From positions 12,440,169 through 12,504,168 of the forward strand of contig NC_087072.1 in NCBI RefSeq assembly GCF_026151205.1: 64,000 nucleotides of DNA. The letters run 5' to 3'. The DNA is from Bolinopsis microptera (lineage: Eukaryota; Ctenophora; Tentaculata; Lobata; Bolinopsidae). The translations under genes were made by a program, and so were the position numbers. Positions 10,054 through 20,689 of the stretch are shown here, one piece after another; the first letter of the stretch is position 1; every line of letters begins with the position of its first letter. The notes under the pieces are model-generated. The model was not told the origin of the DNA and did no database searches. It saw only the letters and a program-made list of their open reading frames with translations.

Positions 10054-10888
10054 TAAATGAAACGTCGACATAAAGGATACAAATTTATGTAAATTATACA
10101 AAATTCAATAATTTGTATTTTCGTTAAGATTAATGATCAAATTCACTTTTTATACTTTTCGTGGCAAAAGAAAAAATTAACTATTATATTATCCATTATC
10201 CATGTGATAATACGAGTGGAGGTGATCACTGTCGATTGGTACCGTTGTCTTCCTTTTTTCATTAGATGGTTAGCCGAGATGAATTTAAAAAGATATTTTG
10301 TTACTGGTAGGGTTTATAAAAAATGAGGTTTTTAAAAGTTTAAACAAATCTAATTTGGGATTTTTTGTGTGTACACAAAACGTTTCAATTTATAATTTGA
10401 TAAGTTGTAGCTATAATTTATTACGTAGTGGAAAGTATAAAGATATGTGAAAGTATAAAAGTTTGTGAACTGTATAAAACAGCTGCTGGTTGGTCACAAG
10501 ATTTTTACCAGCCTTATTTGAATAGATGAAATTCTTTCAAATGATATTTAAGACCTTTTTCTGTTAGATTTCTACTTGCTCATTCAAGATTTTTACTTAT
10601 TAAAGGATGCTTTCCTTCTATCTATTTGCTAGAATTTGTAATTTGTTGTTAATAATTTGTTTATCTGTAATTTTGTTTATATGTTATATAATTGTATGAT
10701 AAATTATGAATCGTTTAAAATTGGTCATCTCTTTACCAATTTATATCGTCAATATTTATCAATATATGAATTGTATATGAAGTGAATCTAATTTATATTT
10801 ATATATGTATATTAGGTGATCAATTCCTTTTACCATAACTTTAATTTCTTTCTAGACAGCTTATGGGAGATTGGAGACAATAGATACG

Positions 10889-11458
10889 ATGGCTGATATA
10901 ATAAGATTGAAAACTGTTGCTGTAGGGTACGGAGCAGTAGGGAAAACCTGCATGTTCATTAGATTCGCCACAGGAGAATTCCCTCATGAATATGTTCCTA
11001 CAGTATTTGACAATTACTCGGTAGACGGTGAAGTTAACGGACAGTCCTATGAGTTAGGACTCTGGGATACTGGAGGAGGAGAAGATTACCACCGGCTACG
11101 TCCCCTTAGCTATCCAGAGACCGATGTTTTTCTACTCTTATTTGATGTTTCTGGTAGCCGCGTTGATTTTGAGGAGATCTATTCTTACTGGTGGGCTGAA
11201 TTGCATCACCACTGCCCTGATGTCCCAATTATTCTTGTTGGAGCAAAAACTGACCACGAAAATGGCATTGTTCCTATTTCAAATTTCGAGGGCGAGGCAA
11301 TGGCTAAGAAGATTGGGGCTGCAAAATATATGGAGATATCTTCATTAAAGAATAGAGGTGTGACTGAGTTATTTGAAGAGGTTGTCAGCATTGGTATTCA
11401 CTACAATACTACAGTAAAGAGAAAGAAGAAAAAGAAAAGGAAATGTAACATTTTGTAA
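10889..11458 (+). CDS. Rho-family GTPase, CAAX CNIL (quartet copy D)
   Basis: A 189-residue intronless Rho-like GTPase starting MADIIRLKT, closest to copy A in the G4 segment (AKTDHENGIVPISNFEGEA). It has P-loop GYGAVGKT, effector loop VPTVFDNYS, G3 DTGGGEDYHRLRP with Gly at Gln61, a KRKKKKKRK tail and CAAX CNIL. Copies A and D share a segment that differs from B and C, which suggests gene conversion or an alternating duplication history. The acceptor-like TTTCTAG ends at 10855. Family assignment is secure; role unknown. Confidence 0.94.
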   Translation: MADIIRLKTVAVGYGAVGKTCMFIRFATGEFPHEYVPTVFDNYSVDGEVNGQSYELGLWDTGGGEDYHRLRPLSYPETDVFLLLFDVSGSRVDFEEIYSYWWAELHHHCPDVPIILVGAKTDHENGIVPISNFEGEAMAKKIGAAKYMEISSLKNRGVTELFEEVVSIGIHYNTTVKRKKKKKRKCNIL

Positions 11459-12541
11459 ATGAAACGTCAACAAAAAGGATGAAACTTTATTTAAATTATA
11501 CAAAATTTATTAATTTGCATTTTTGTTAAGATTGATTAGATGATCAAATTGACTTTTCATATTAATTTCCTCGGCGAAAAAAACAATCAACTATATTGAC
11601 TCCATGTAGAATGTAGATGGTTAGACGAGATGAATTTATAAGGATACTTTGTTACTGTCATTGTTAGGGTTTATAAAAAATGAGGTTTTAAAAAGTTTAA
11701 ACAAGTCTAATTTGGGATTTTTTGTGTGTATGTTTCAATTTATAATTTGATAAGTTGTAGCTATAATTTATTACGTAGTGGAAAGTATAGTATATATATA
11801 TGAGTTTTAATACTTTCAACACTACTATATAACAAATAATTTGAGATTATGTGACTGATTAAATGCTGAAGATAAAAGAAATATATTCATTTTGCTAAGA
11901 TTATGTTTGCGTTTCATTGCTCAACAGCTGTTCGAAGGATCAAATTTAAGATGGAAAGTATAAAGATATGTGAAAATGTAAGAGTTTGTGAACTGTAAAA
12001 AAGAATAGCTGCTGGTTGGTCACAAGATTTTTACCAGCCTCATTTGAATAGATGAAATTCTTTCAAATGATTTTTATGACCTTTTTCTGTTAGATTTGCA
12101 CTGGCTTATTTGCGATTTTTATTTATTAAAGGACGCATATACATTTTGCATGACCAACTGTTTGAGTTTGCTTATCTCTTTAATCTTTATCTCTTTTTTT
12201 GAGGACGTCCGAATTATTCGTAATATAAACATTAAAATGTGTTCTTATTCATTAAAATGTGTTTGTAATCATTAAAATATGGTGTTGTCTGTGTCAATGT
12301 TAAACATTAAATCATAAATATACATTGAGAAATCTAAGTTTGACCCATATCTATAATCTCTGAAATTTGTGTGCAATTCTAACAACAATAACGCGAGTTA
12401 TCGAAGGATTGCGCTGCGTGTGGGCAGTTACTTCTGGGCCACCCTGTAGTTAGATGGTACCCTCATTGCAAGACCAGCCAATATGTAATGAAGTTGAACG
12501 ACTTTGAACCACCATTAACTATAATTACCTAACAGTTCGAG
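11459..12541. other. Intergenic spacer after the quartet
   Basis: The first 650 bases are a diverged version of the quartet spacer, interrupted at about 11790-11950 by an unrelated AT-rich insertion (TATATATATGAG onward) that separates two GGAAAGTATA words. No reading frame of substance is present. From about 12180 the sequence is unrelated to the quartet spacer and leads into the divergent gene at 12542. Confidence 0.5.
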
Positions 12542-13117
12542 ATGTCAAAGAACCGCAATGTAGCATCTCTAAAAGCAGTTGTCATTGGGAAGCACCAAGT
12601 TGGGAAGACAAGCATGATAACAACATACCTCACAGGAGATTTCCCACAAGAGCCCCCTCCGCAAGCAACTGAACACAATCACTTTTGTGAAGTTGAGGGA
12701 CAAGAGTTGTCCCTGTTGATATGTGACTCTGTGAGGAGCGAGAAGGACCAAAGGATTCGCCCCCTCACTTATCCGAGCACAGGTGTGTTTATCCTGTTAT
12801 TTGACGTCTCTTTCAGTGAGGAGGAGTTTAGGGATTTACTACCGAAATGGTGGGTTGAGCTGAAATTTTACTGTCCGACTGTTCCTGTCATATTAGTTGC
12901 TAGTAAGGTAGATTTGAGAAAGAATCAGGATATCGAGACTATATCTACTGAGCAGGGGAATACTATGGCTGAACAAATTGGAGCTGTTAAGTATTTGGAG
13001 GTGTCGTGTTTCAATAAACTGGGCGTGAGACAGGTCTTTGATGAAGCTATCAGGGTGGGTTTATCATATCAGTCTAACAATAATGAAAATAATAAGAGGG
13101 TGTGCGTACTCTTGTGA
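12542..13117 (+). CDS. Highly divergent Rho-like protein, CAAX CVLL
   Basis: A 191-residue protein with the Rho fold signature but degenerate switches. The P-loop GKHQVGKTS (residues 16-24) keeps Lys-Thr, but Gly12 is His. Switch I lacks the PTVFDNY motif and is replaced by EPPPQATEHNHF, so the Mg-contacting Thr35 is gone. G3 reads CDSVRSEKDQRIRP instead of WDTAGQEDYDRLRP. G4 SKVDLR and the C-terminal half remain conserved, and it ends with CAAX CVLL. It resembles a pseudo-GTPase that binds nucleotide but cannot switch. Its last 20 codons and stop lie in a 62-bp tandem repeat. Confidence 0.9.
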   Translation: MSKNRNVASLKAVVIGKHQVGKTSMITTYLTGDFPQEPPPQATEHNHFCEVEGQELSLLICDSVRSEKDQRIRPLTYPSTGVFILLFDVSFSEEEFRDLLPKWWVELKFYCPTVPVILVASKVDLRKNQDIETISTEQGNTMAEQIGAVKYLEVSCFNKLGVRQVFDEAIRVGLSYQSNNNENNKRVCVLL

Positions 13118-13303
13118 TGGGTTTATCATATCAGTCTAACAATAATGAAAATAATAAGAGGGTGTGCGTACTCTTGTGATGGGTTTATCATATCAGTCTA
13201 ACAATAATGAAAATAATAAGAGGGTGTGCGTACTCTTGTGATGGGTTTATCATATCAGTCTAACAATAATGAAAATAATAAGAGGGTGTGCGTACTCTTG
13301 TGA
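13057..13303. repeat. 62-bp tandem repeat, 4 copies, spanning a stop codon
   Basis: Copies start at 13057, 13119, 13181 and 13243. The first copy is the coding 3' end of the Rho-like gene at 12542, including its CAAX box and TGA. The following three copies are essentially identical and lie in the 3' UTR. Each carries the CAAX codons and stop again, but since 62 is not a multiple of 3 the frame shifts each time. Confidence 0.95.
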
Positions 13304-14359
13304 CCATTATTTCAGAGTACTGTTTACTGATCCAGTAAACAGATATTTATTTAGATATTTATTTGGTTTTTAATTTAACGTTTTCAAGAATGAGTATTTC
13401 GGCAGGGGTGTAGGAAGAGGGAGGGCAGGGCCAACATTTTTGGCCTCATTTGGCATATCCTGTCTAACTGCAGTCTAACTGCACGATAGTTGCCGATTTA
13501 TAAAATTCAGATAACATAACTGGATACACTTACTCTTCTGTGCCGTGTTCAGTATTATCAACTTATCAAGTAAATTAGCAGGACACAGTTTGCCCCTTGT
13601 AGTCCAACTTTACATTCCTCATCGCTAGAATTCATTCCTTAAAACAAATTTTCCAAAAATTGTTCCAGGTTCTCCCTCCTTACATGTTGCACACTTCTTG
13701 AGAGTGATATTACTGAAAGCAAATTTTTTTAAATTTGCAGGACTGTTCCTTCGACCCTTAAATTGGCACAGCAAAATCTTGCTGGATTTGTCATTTCACA
13801 TTGCTAGATTTCAATTCTGGAAGCAAATTTCCTGAAATTGCTTTCGAGAGAATACAATATGCATCCCTTTTTCGAACTATACTTATTTCGCAAGAGCTGC
13901 TTGCAGGCCCTTATATGCATTTAAAGTCATATTATTTTAATCGTTATTGAAACTGTTTTTGAAAATGATCTCGATTGCCAAATTGCTCAGCTAGGCCTTT
14001 TACACGTTTTGCTGTTTTTTTAATTCAGGCTGTGCGGTCAAAGCCCGAGCTAAATTAGAAAAACTCCAAGATTTTGGCCCCCTCATGAAGAAAATCATTC
14101 CTTCACCCCTGTATAACTGTATTTCGGTAACAGTCCTGCCCTAGATTATTGCAGTTATCCTCAATGTAATATATTATTATATGCGTAATCTTCATTGCCT
14201 CTTCCCATTATACAATGCAAATAGGTAAATTAAGTCAAAATTAGTGAACTTTTAACCTTCAAATAGTTAAACTTGATATCATATTATTTAAATTGACCTC
14301 TAAACTGACCCTTAAAGAACGATATCACCTTGCCAGGGAAATGTCTCTAACTTGGAACC
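13304..14359. other. Intergenic region, no gene seen
   Basis: About 1 kb of AT-rich sequence. Runs such as AAATTTTCCAAAAATTG and TTTTTTTAAATTTGCAG occur, but no reading frame, RNA gene or transposon feature can be supported. Confidence 0.5.
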
Positions 14360-15159
14360 ATGCTTGATCCACTGAACCTGAATGAGGAGTACGAAGACCC
14401 TCCATCGTTCAGAATTGTAACGGTTGGAGACTCCTCGGTCGGAGTTACCTCTCTCCTTCTCACTTGTCTCTCAGGTGAGTTTATGGTTTATATTTTGTCA
14501 CATTTTTGACTTATTTCAACATTTTTGGGTTCCAAAAGGGGTTTTATAGGTGTCGGTAATTTTTTATAATGGATTTGATGACTCTCAAATCTGATGATTC
14601 TTGATTTAAAAAGGAAATGTTAATAATGTGTCAGAAATGTGTCAGAAAACAAGACAGTTTCCTATCGACCTAGTGACCTAGTTGCTAATAACTGAGTCAC
14701 CCAGGTAAGTTCCCCGATGATAAGGCTGTTCCGCACGTGATGAGTTACGAGACGTACAGCACGACAGACTGCAGTGGGCGCAAGGTAGCCATGACTCTGT
14801 GGGACCCGGGCTATGGGGGTGATGATAACCGGTTAAGGGGGCTGTCTTACACAATGACTGACGTGTTTTTGTTATGTTTTGATGTTTCTCAAAGATCTTC
14901 ATTCGACAGAGTGGAGACTTATTGGGTTCCAGATTTGAAGCAGTTACAACCCCAAACTCCTATTATTCTTGTTGCTTTAAAAACTGATCTAAGAAGAGAT
15001 GGCGGAGATAGCATTTCATTTGAGAAAGGAAAGTCCATGGCTGAAAAAGTGTGCGCAGTGGACTACATAGAGGTATCATCATTGGAAAATACTGGGGTTT
15101 CTGCATTATTTGCTGAGGCTGAGAAGAATGCAGTTTTGTACAATCCCGGTCGAAATTAG
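14360..15159 (+). CDS. Two-exon Rho-like pseudo-GTPase without P-loop Lys or CAAX
   Basis: Exons 14360-14474 and 14705-15159 join through a phase-1 GT-AG intron to give 189 residues. The P-loop reads GDSSVGVTS (residues 23-31): the catalytic lysine of GKT is Val, and Gly12 is Ser. Switch I is AVPHVMSYETYS, with His at Thr35. G3 is LWDPGYGGDDNRLRG, G4 is LKTDLR and G5-like is SSL. The protein ends NPGRN with no cysteine, so it is not prenylated. The intron sits at the same place as the first intron of the 29782 gene. An AATAAA signal lies at 15226. The frame is intact; likely a pseudo-GTPase. Confidence 0.85.
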
Positions 15160-15316
15160 TGAGAGGTGTTTCACTTTGTGTTTTTGTGTTGCTAACGAAG
15201 ATTCCATTGGTTTTCGTGCTAGGTTAATAAACTCAATAAGCTCAGAAAATACTTTTATTCTATGTTATTGTTCAAAACTTTAAAAAGCATGTTCACTGCC
15301 TAGGCATGACAATCTC

Positions 15317-15889
15317 ATGAGATTGAAGGGTAAATCCGCTCGCTTAAAAACAGTTAATGTAGGATTTGACGGTTCTGGAAAGTTTGTATCACACATTTGC
15401 GAGGAACAGTTTCCCTGATGAGTTCATTCCATCTGTCTTCGAGTGCTATATTCACAACTTTGTGATCGGAGGAAAGTCGGTTGATCTTGCCTTGTGGGAT
15501 ACACACTGTGGTATGAATGATAAGTATGTCGAGCCGACTCGTATATATTACCCTGACACGGATATTTTTACTATTTGTTTCGATCTGTCAAATCTGGAAG
15601 AGTTTTCCAAAATCAAAACGTTTTGGGTGGATAGGGAATTGAGACCATTAAATACGGACGCTCCTATCATTCTCGTTGCGAATAAGACGGATCTTCGAGA
15701 CTGTGATTGTGAGACGATCAGCAGAGAGAGGGGTGAACAGTTGGCTGAAGAGATTGGTGCTGCTGTCTACTGTGAGGTCTCATCCCTAAGGATGGAGGGA
15801 GTGGACGAACTCTTAATAAGATCTGTGTAGTGGGCATGACATACAAAAGGGAAACTTCAAAACAACGCAAATTGTGCACAATTTTGTAG
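15317..15889 (+). pseudogene. Rho-like GTPase pseudogene (two frameshifts)
   Basis: A sister of the 16925 gene. It starts MRLKGKSARLKT with P-loop GFDGSGK; relative to the sister it then lacks five bases right after the GK codons, breaking the frame. The middle is open (FPDEFIPSVFECY, LWDTHCG, NKTDLR). A one-base loss near 15810 shifts the frame again, giving an early stop, while another frame continues to a tail ending CTIL and TAG at 15889. No intron could explain a five-base gap inside the P-loop. Inactive. Confidence 0.85.
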
Positions 15890-16254
15890 AGTTTACTTTA
15901 AAGTGGTTCACGGGAATTGGTACTTGGTACTTTGGTAGGAATCTAAATCTCTATCATATTTAATTAAAAACGTTCAGTTACTTCAAACATCTGACTTATT
16001 ATCTTCATCCGCTGATCATCCTCCTGTACACGACTGCTTGTTGGCTTTGTTGTGTTATCTTTCTGGATCATAAAGCGCTGTTAGGTTGTATATTGTTAAT
16101 GTTATACCTGTAAACATGTTACCGCATGTAATATTGAAAATTGACTTGTAATTTATTTTGCTTTTTCTAATAGTTTCATGTCAAATTAAAATTTCTTTTA
16201 CGTTTTTCGTGACAGCCGCATTTTAGAGTTAACTATATTTTGATGAACATATTC

Positions 16255-16845
16255 TTACTTACTTACTTGTACTTGGAAAGGTCTCCTCCTAGTCGTTGGA
16301 GTGGCCTGCACCACATAGTAACTCCTTTCTCCGGTGTATTAGACCTCTCCAGTGAACCCTGTCTGTAGCTTGTTGTTCTGCATCTTCTATCGTGATGTTA
16401 TCGACACCTGTGAAGATTGCTGCATCCTCCCGGACACATGACAACCAGTTTTTCCTAGGTCTACCTCTTGACCTTTTACCATGCTTTGGGATCCAGTGCA
16501 GAAGATAGTTGGGTATTCTTTCTTCTGGCATCCTCACCACATGGCCAAACCATCGGAGTCTAGCTGCTCGTACGAAAGTATCAACAGGGGCGATGTTAGC
16601 CCGCTTAAGTACATCAGCATTAGATACATGATAAAACCATTTGATTTTCAGGATTCTCCTCAGACATCTATGATGGAACACCTCAAATCTTTTCATCTGC
16701 GTCTGTGTGGTATTCCATACCTCACTTCCATAGAGCAGTATAGTGAGAACAGCCGCTTTGTAAATCCTGATTTTTGTTGGAGTCTTGATGCTGCGACTGT
16801 ACCATATACTGCTAAGCTGATAGAATTCCCCAGAGGCCTTTTCAT
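16255..16845 (-). mobile_element. 5'-truncated LINE (RTE-like) with 9-bp target duplication
   Basis: On the minus strand an open frame encodes the C-terminal part of a non-LTR retrotransposon polyprotein: KIRIYKAAVLTILLYGSEVW, then RRILKIKW, RLRWFGHVVRMPEERI, HGKRSRGRPRKNW, ending near 16289. The 3' end carries a short GTAA-type tandem tail (16255-16268 on the + strand). The insertion is bounded by AACATATTC at 16246-16254 and 16846-16854, a clear target-site duplication. Only the last 0.6 kb of the element is present, typical of abortive target-primed reverse transcription. It lies just upstream of the 16925 gene, before its acceptor-like site. Confidence 0.9.
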
Positions 16846-16924
16846 AACATATTCATAAGAAATAAATAAACAAACTCATTTTCTGGCAAGTAATTAAAAA
16901 ATCATCCCTTTCCAGGTTTCAGGA

Positions 16925-17488
16925 ATGTCCCAGAAGAGACCTATTTACCTTAAGATGGTGAATGTCGGATTTGACGGCGCTGGCAAGACATCTATGTATG
17001 CCACATTTGCCAAAAAGAAATTTCCTGTCGATTACCTTCCAACTGTTTTTGAGGGCTACGTCGCAGACTTCGTTATTGACGAAAAATCTGTTTCGCTTGC
17101 TTTCTGGGATACCTGTTGTGGCGAAAATGATGAGTACAAAGGTCTGAGGCCCCTTTCTTACCACGATACAAATGTTTTCACTCTCTGTTTTGATGTTTCT
17201 AACTTGGAATTATTTCCTTACATGAAGACGTTTTGGGTCGAGGAATTGAGATCATTTGATCCAAACATCCCAATTATTCTTGTAGCGACTAAAACTGATC
17301 TGCGTGGCGGTGTTCCTGCGACAATAAGCAGAGAAGAGGGTGCAGATTTAGCTGGAGAGATCGGGGCTGCTGGATATTTTGAGATTTCGTCTTTGAAAAT
17401 GGAGGGCTTGGACGAACTTTTTCACAATATTTGTGTCGTGGGCATGAAATATAGAAAGGACTTAAAAAGGAAATGCCTAATTATATAA
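16925..17488 (+). CDS. Rho-family GTPase, CAAX CLII, Gly12-to-Asp type
   Basis: A 187-residue intronless Rho-like GTPase. P-loop GFDGAGKT (residues 15-22) has Asp at Gly12, effector loop LPTVFEGY, G3 FWDTCCGENDEYKGLRPLSY (Gly60 Cys, Gln61 Gly, plus inserted residues), G4 TKTDLR, G5-like SSL, and CAAX CLII. Asp at this position is a well-known GAP-insensitive change in Ras-type GTPases. There is no Rho insert helix. ATG 16925 follows a CCCTTTCCAG acceptor-like site by 9 nt. The LINE at 16255-16845 lies 80 bp upstream, so any cis 5' intron would have to contain it. Confidence 0.93.
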   Translation: MSQKRPIYLKMVNVGFDGAGKTSMYATFAKKKFPVDYLPTVFEGYVADFVIDEKSVSLAFWDTCCGENDEYKGLRPLSYHDTNVFTLCFDVSNLELFPYMKTFWVEELRSFDPNIPIILVATKTDLRGGVPATISREEGADLAGEIGAAGYFEISSLKMEGLDELFHNICVVGMKYRKDLKRKCLII

Positions 17489-17689
17489 AAGGCATTCACT
17501 TAATGGGCTTCTAAAATAATTGTTCTATTTTCTAATAGAATTGATTGAATGAAACTGCCTTTAGCGATCAACAATCAGAATGATAGGATTAATCGTGATA
17601 ACTGCGAAAAGCTAATAACTATAATTATTGATTTGGAGAATTGAACAATATGGTGATTCGTGACACTTTGTCGTGTATTTGCTGATCGG

Positions 17690-18019
17690 GTACTGTGTAC
17701 TGTGTACTGTTTACTGTCTAATGTGTACTGTGTACTGTGTACTGTGTACTGTGTACTGTGTACTGTGTACTGTGTACTGTGTACTGTGTACTGTGTACTG
17801 TGTACTGTGTACTGTGTACTGTGTACTGTGTACTGTGTACTGTGTACTGTGTACTGTGTACTGTGTACTGTGTACTGTGTACTGTGTACTGTGTACTGTG
17901 TACTGTGTACTGTGCACTGTGTACTGTGTACTGTGTACACTGTACGTCTGAACTGTGTACTGTGTACTGTGTAATGTGTAATGTGTACTGTGTACTGTGT
18001 ACTGTGTACTGTGTACTGT
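17690..18019. repeat. Heptanucleotide satellite (TGTGTAC)n
   Basis: About 330 bp of TGTGTAC repeats with a few variants (TGTGCAC, TGTAATG) and one short interruption around 17936-17950. It is free of stops in several frames, which creates long artificial reading frames of the CVLCTVY type on both strands. These are not genes. Confidence 0.97.
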
Positions 18020-18456
18020 GTTCCCTAACGTATTAGTACTGTTACTAACACAGTATCACAGTCGCACAATCGTTAGATAAGACTAATAACTAACGTTTCA
18101 TAAATTAAGGGGAAGTGTGTTCCAACAAGACACCTCCTCATAGAGTTGCTTCATCACAATAGAACCGTGTAAATGTTCTTAGATACATGATTACACATTT
18201 TGTCATTCGTGTAAGAAAGTTTCGTTATAAGAACATAACTTTGTTTTATGAGAACGCTTGAGTGGCTTGGACGATCTTTTTGAATCCAGCGTTGTCTACG
18301 ATCGATCCAGTGAAATCCACGCATCCTTCCTGTGTACCTCTCCTTCTTGAGCTGGAGCATTATTATTATTGAAAATCATACCCCTGCTCGTACTCTACGA
18401 TATAGATTTCTCTCTAACTCACTAATCAGAAGCAACAGTAGTATCAATGAAAAGCA

Positions 18457-19077
18457 ATGGAAGATAGACTCCTCCTAAAGGGTTGTGTTGTAGGATCTGC
18501 TGCAGTTGGCAAGACCAGCTTCTTCCGCAGATACAGGGAGGCTTCATCAACCGGGTATTATTCTTGGGCTGTTTACGATCCGACCCGGTATGAAACTTCA
18601 TCCGGAGAACAAGAGGTGTCAATCGAGCTGAACGATGTGAGATCTACATGGCTATACCCTCAGTTTAGATCACGCATTTTCCGAAACACCGATGTTCTGA
18701 TGATATTTTACAGTGTAATCGACAGAAGAAGTTACCATGATGCTGAGAAAGTGTGGTTACTTGACGCCCACAACCATTGTCCGGGTGTGCCGGTGGTACT
18801 GGTGGCTACTAAAACTGATATCAGGGATAATCAGGAAGCAGTCCCTGATGACTGTGTGTCTCGAGCGGAGGGTAGGGAGCTGGCTGAGAGAATCAGTGCT
18901 GAGGTTTTTGTTGAAGTGTCTTTACTTTGTGGTGAGGATCAGGATGATTTGATGAGTGAAGTTGTGATATGTGCTGTGGAACACAAGTTACGGAAACTTT
19001 CAGAGGTTCACAAGGAAAGTAAACCTTGTTTTTTTTACAAATTTTTTTCAATTATTTTCAATTTTTGTAGTTCGTAG
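18457..19077 (+). CDS. Divergent Rho-like protein with hydrophobic tail, no CAAX
   Basis: A 206-residue protein. P-loop GSAAVGKTS (residues 13-21; Gly12 is Ala), G4 ATKTDIRDN and the C-terminal AEGRELAERISAEVFVEVS segment identify it as Rho-family. Switch I and G3 are not recognisable: NDVRSTWLYPQFRSRIF stands where [17 protein letters not shown] is expected. The C-terminus is not a CAAX box but an aromatic, hydrophobic stretch (PCFFYKFFSIIFNFCSS) with two cysteines that could insert in or be acylated at a membrane. ATG 18457 is the first in-frame start. Likely nucleotide-binding but switch-dead. Confidence 0.85.
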   Translation: MEDRLLLKGCVVGSAAVGKTSFFRRYREASSTGYYSWAVYDPTRYETSSGEQEVSIELNDVRSTWLYPQFRSRIFRNTDVLMIFYSVIDRRSYHDAEKVWLLDAHNHCPGVPVVLVATKTDIRDNQEAVPDDCVSRAEGRELAERISAEVFVEVSLLCGEDQDDLMSEVVICAVEHKLRKLSEVHKESKPCFFYKFFSIIFNFCSS

Positions 19078-20689
19078 AAATTGAAACTTGGGGACACTTT
19101 TTGACGTTTTTGATCGTTATGGTCGTGAATTTTTCTATTTTGTGATTATTGAAAATGTTTTATGATAATATTATAATTACTACTATTATAATTATAATTT
19201 AGACATTTTCAGACGCATTCTCATTATTTGTAAAATGATACTTCAATTTTGGATATCAACATGTCAGTTGTGACATCCATATTATCACACATAATATCAT
19301 CCATATCATCACACATATTAGCAAACCCATTTCATTCTGTCATGTTATTCTGACGACTTGCGTCTCTCCATTAGGTAATATTAATGACTAACAATGGTGG
19401 CCCGTGTTTCACTTGCTTTTGTAGGTTACAACAGTTAGTTCCACCGGGATCTGGTAGTACTCATTATTAAGCGGCCTCTAAGTATCCTCATATCGCACTA
19501 CTACTTGAGGTGAATATAAGGAACTGAAACTACTAGGTTCCGTACAGGCTCAACTCTACACCCATGTCAATATGTTCATATGCAAGCCTCTTGATTATAT
19601 ATGCTGGGCATATGAAAGTTTGCAATTTTCCGGACATTGATTGGGTTAACTCACTCTAAATCAGTTAACAGGGGACCTCCACAGGAACAGTTTCGGGAAT
19701 CGTTATCTAGAAGTCTAGAGAAGAAGCAGCTGATGAAATTAGAGCCGTTAGATATTTCGAGATATCATTGAAATTAGATCACAAATCAAGAGTCTAATAA
19801 TAGCAGAGATGGGTTCAGATATCAGTATGGAAAAACAGGGACCTGCTTGTTCGATCATTTAGCGTTTTGTTTCATTATTGTGGCTGTATTTCAGTGTTAT
19901 TATCTTATATTTAGAGCAATTTGCTTTTAATTGTTCACATCTAAGCTTCGTTTTGCGATGGAAACTATTGCCAAGAGATCGTCCACATATTACGTAACCT
20001 ATCCTAGAGGGAGGGGTTTTTGGAATGCTTACAATTTATACAATAGCTAGGTATAATGGAACGGCGGCTCTAGGATGGTCAAAATCTTGCGCGTGTAATA
20101 TCTTAGTGATCTCTTAGTAATATTGTCTCATGTAACATGTTGGAGCCTTTTCGCGGCTGTGCTATAAAACTCTATACGTACCCACGGCCCTGAACTTGAT
20201 ACTGATTGGGGGGCCCGATTGGTGTTTACCAGTATAGTTACCGGGCGTTTTATTGCTTAATGTCACAGTGTGTTTCGGTGTCCTCATCGCTGAATAGGAC
20301 AAATACCTAAAATAGTTTAAGTGTATTGTACGTGACAAAGTGATCCTACAGCATGGAATTGTTTCATTAAATTGCCACAAAATTAAATCTCCTAAACGCA
20401 GTTCCACTTCGTCATTCGTGTAACGAGGTTTCGTAGAAATTTTACTCAGATCATAAAACCTAAAGAAGTGACTTGATATCTTTGATAATTTTCGATCCTT
20501 GGAATTGGTTGTCACCGGAACCGTTATTCTGACCTCCTTTGTCTCTCTTGGTCCCACAATTCAGACGCTGAAAACATCTTAGTAACATCGTTAGGATATG
20601 CTAATATTGGGCGTGCTAATATTGAGTGTGCTCATATGGCGCTTTCAGTATAGTATGGCGACGGCGTGCTATAGTATGATCTTTTCTAA
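19078..20689. other. Intergenic region with a Rho remnant
   Basis: No intact gene. Apart from the short Rho remnant near 19711 the sequence is AT-rich, with short CATATCATC-like words near 19270-19310. A minus-strand open stretch at 20162-20557 starts at GTG, resembles nothing I recognise and is not annotated. Short interspersed CATTCGTGTAA words recur at about 18203 and 20412. Confidence 0.5.
19711..19782 (+). pseudogene. Rho-like G5-region remnant
   Basis: One frame reads SREEAADEIRAVRYFEISLK, which lines up with the SREEGADLAGEIGAAGYFEISSLK region of the 16925 protein with small deletions. Nothing upstream or downstream continues the gene, and a TAATAG follows soon. It is a relic of one more copy of the 15317/16925 lineage. 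Confidence 0.6.

Noticed and set aside
17575-18036. Long overlapping reading frames on both strands (CVLCTVY and STQYTVH types)
   Set aside because: They are read-through of the TGTGTAC heptanucleotide satellite; no other coding features.
19811-19860. P-loop look-alike (GGAAAAACAGGGACCTGCTTGT)
   Set aside because: The reading GKTGTCLF has extra residues and no flanking Rho sequence; too short to support.
20162-20557. 131-codon minus-strand open stretch
   Set aside because: GTG start, no recognisable domain, no splice or promoter context.
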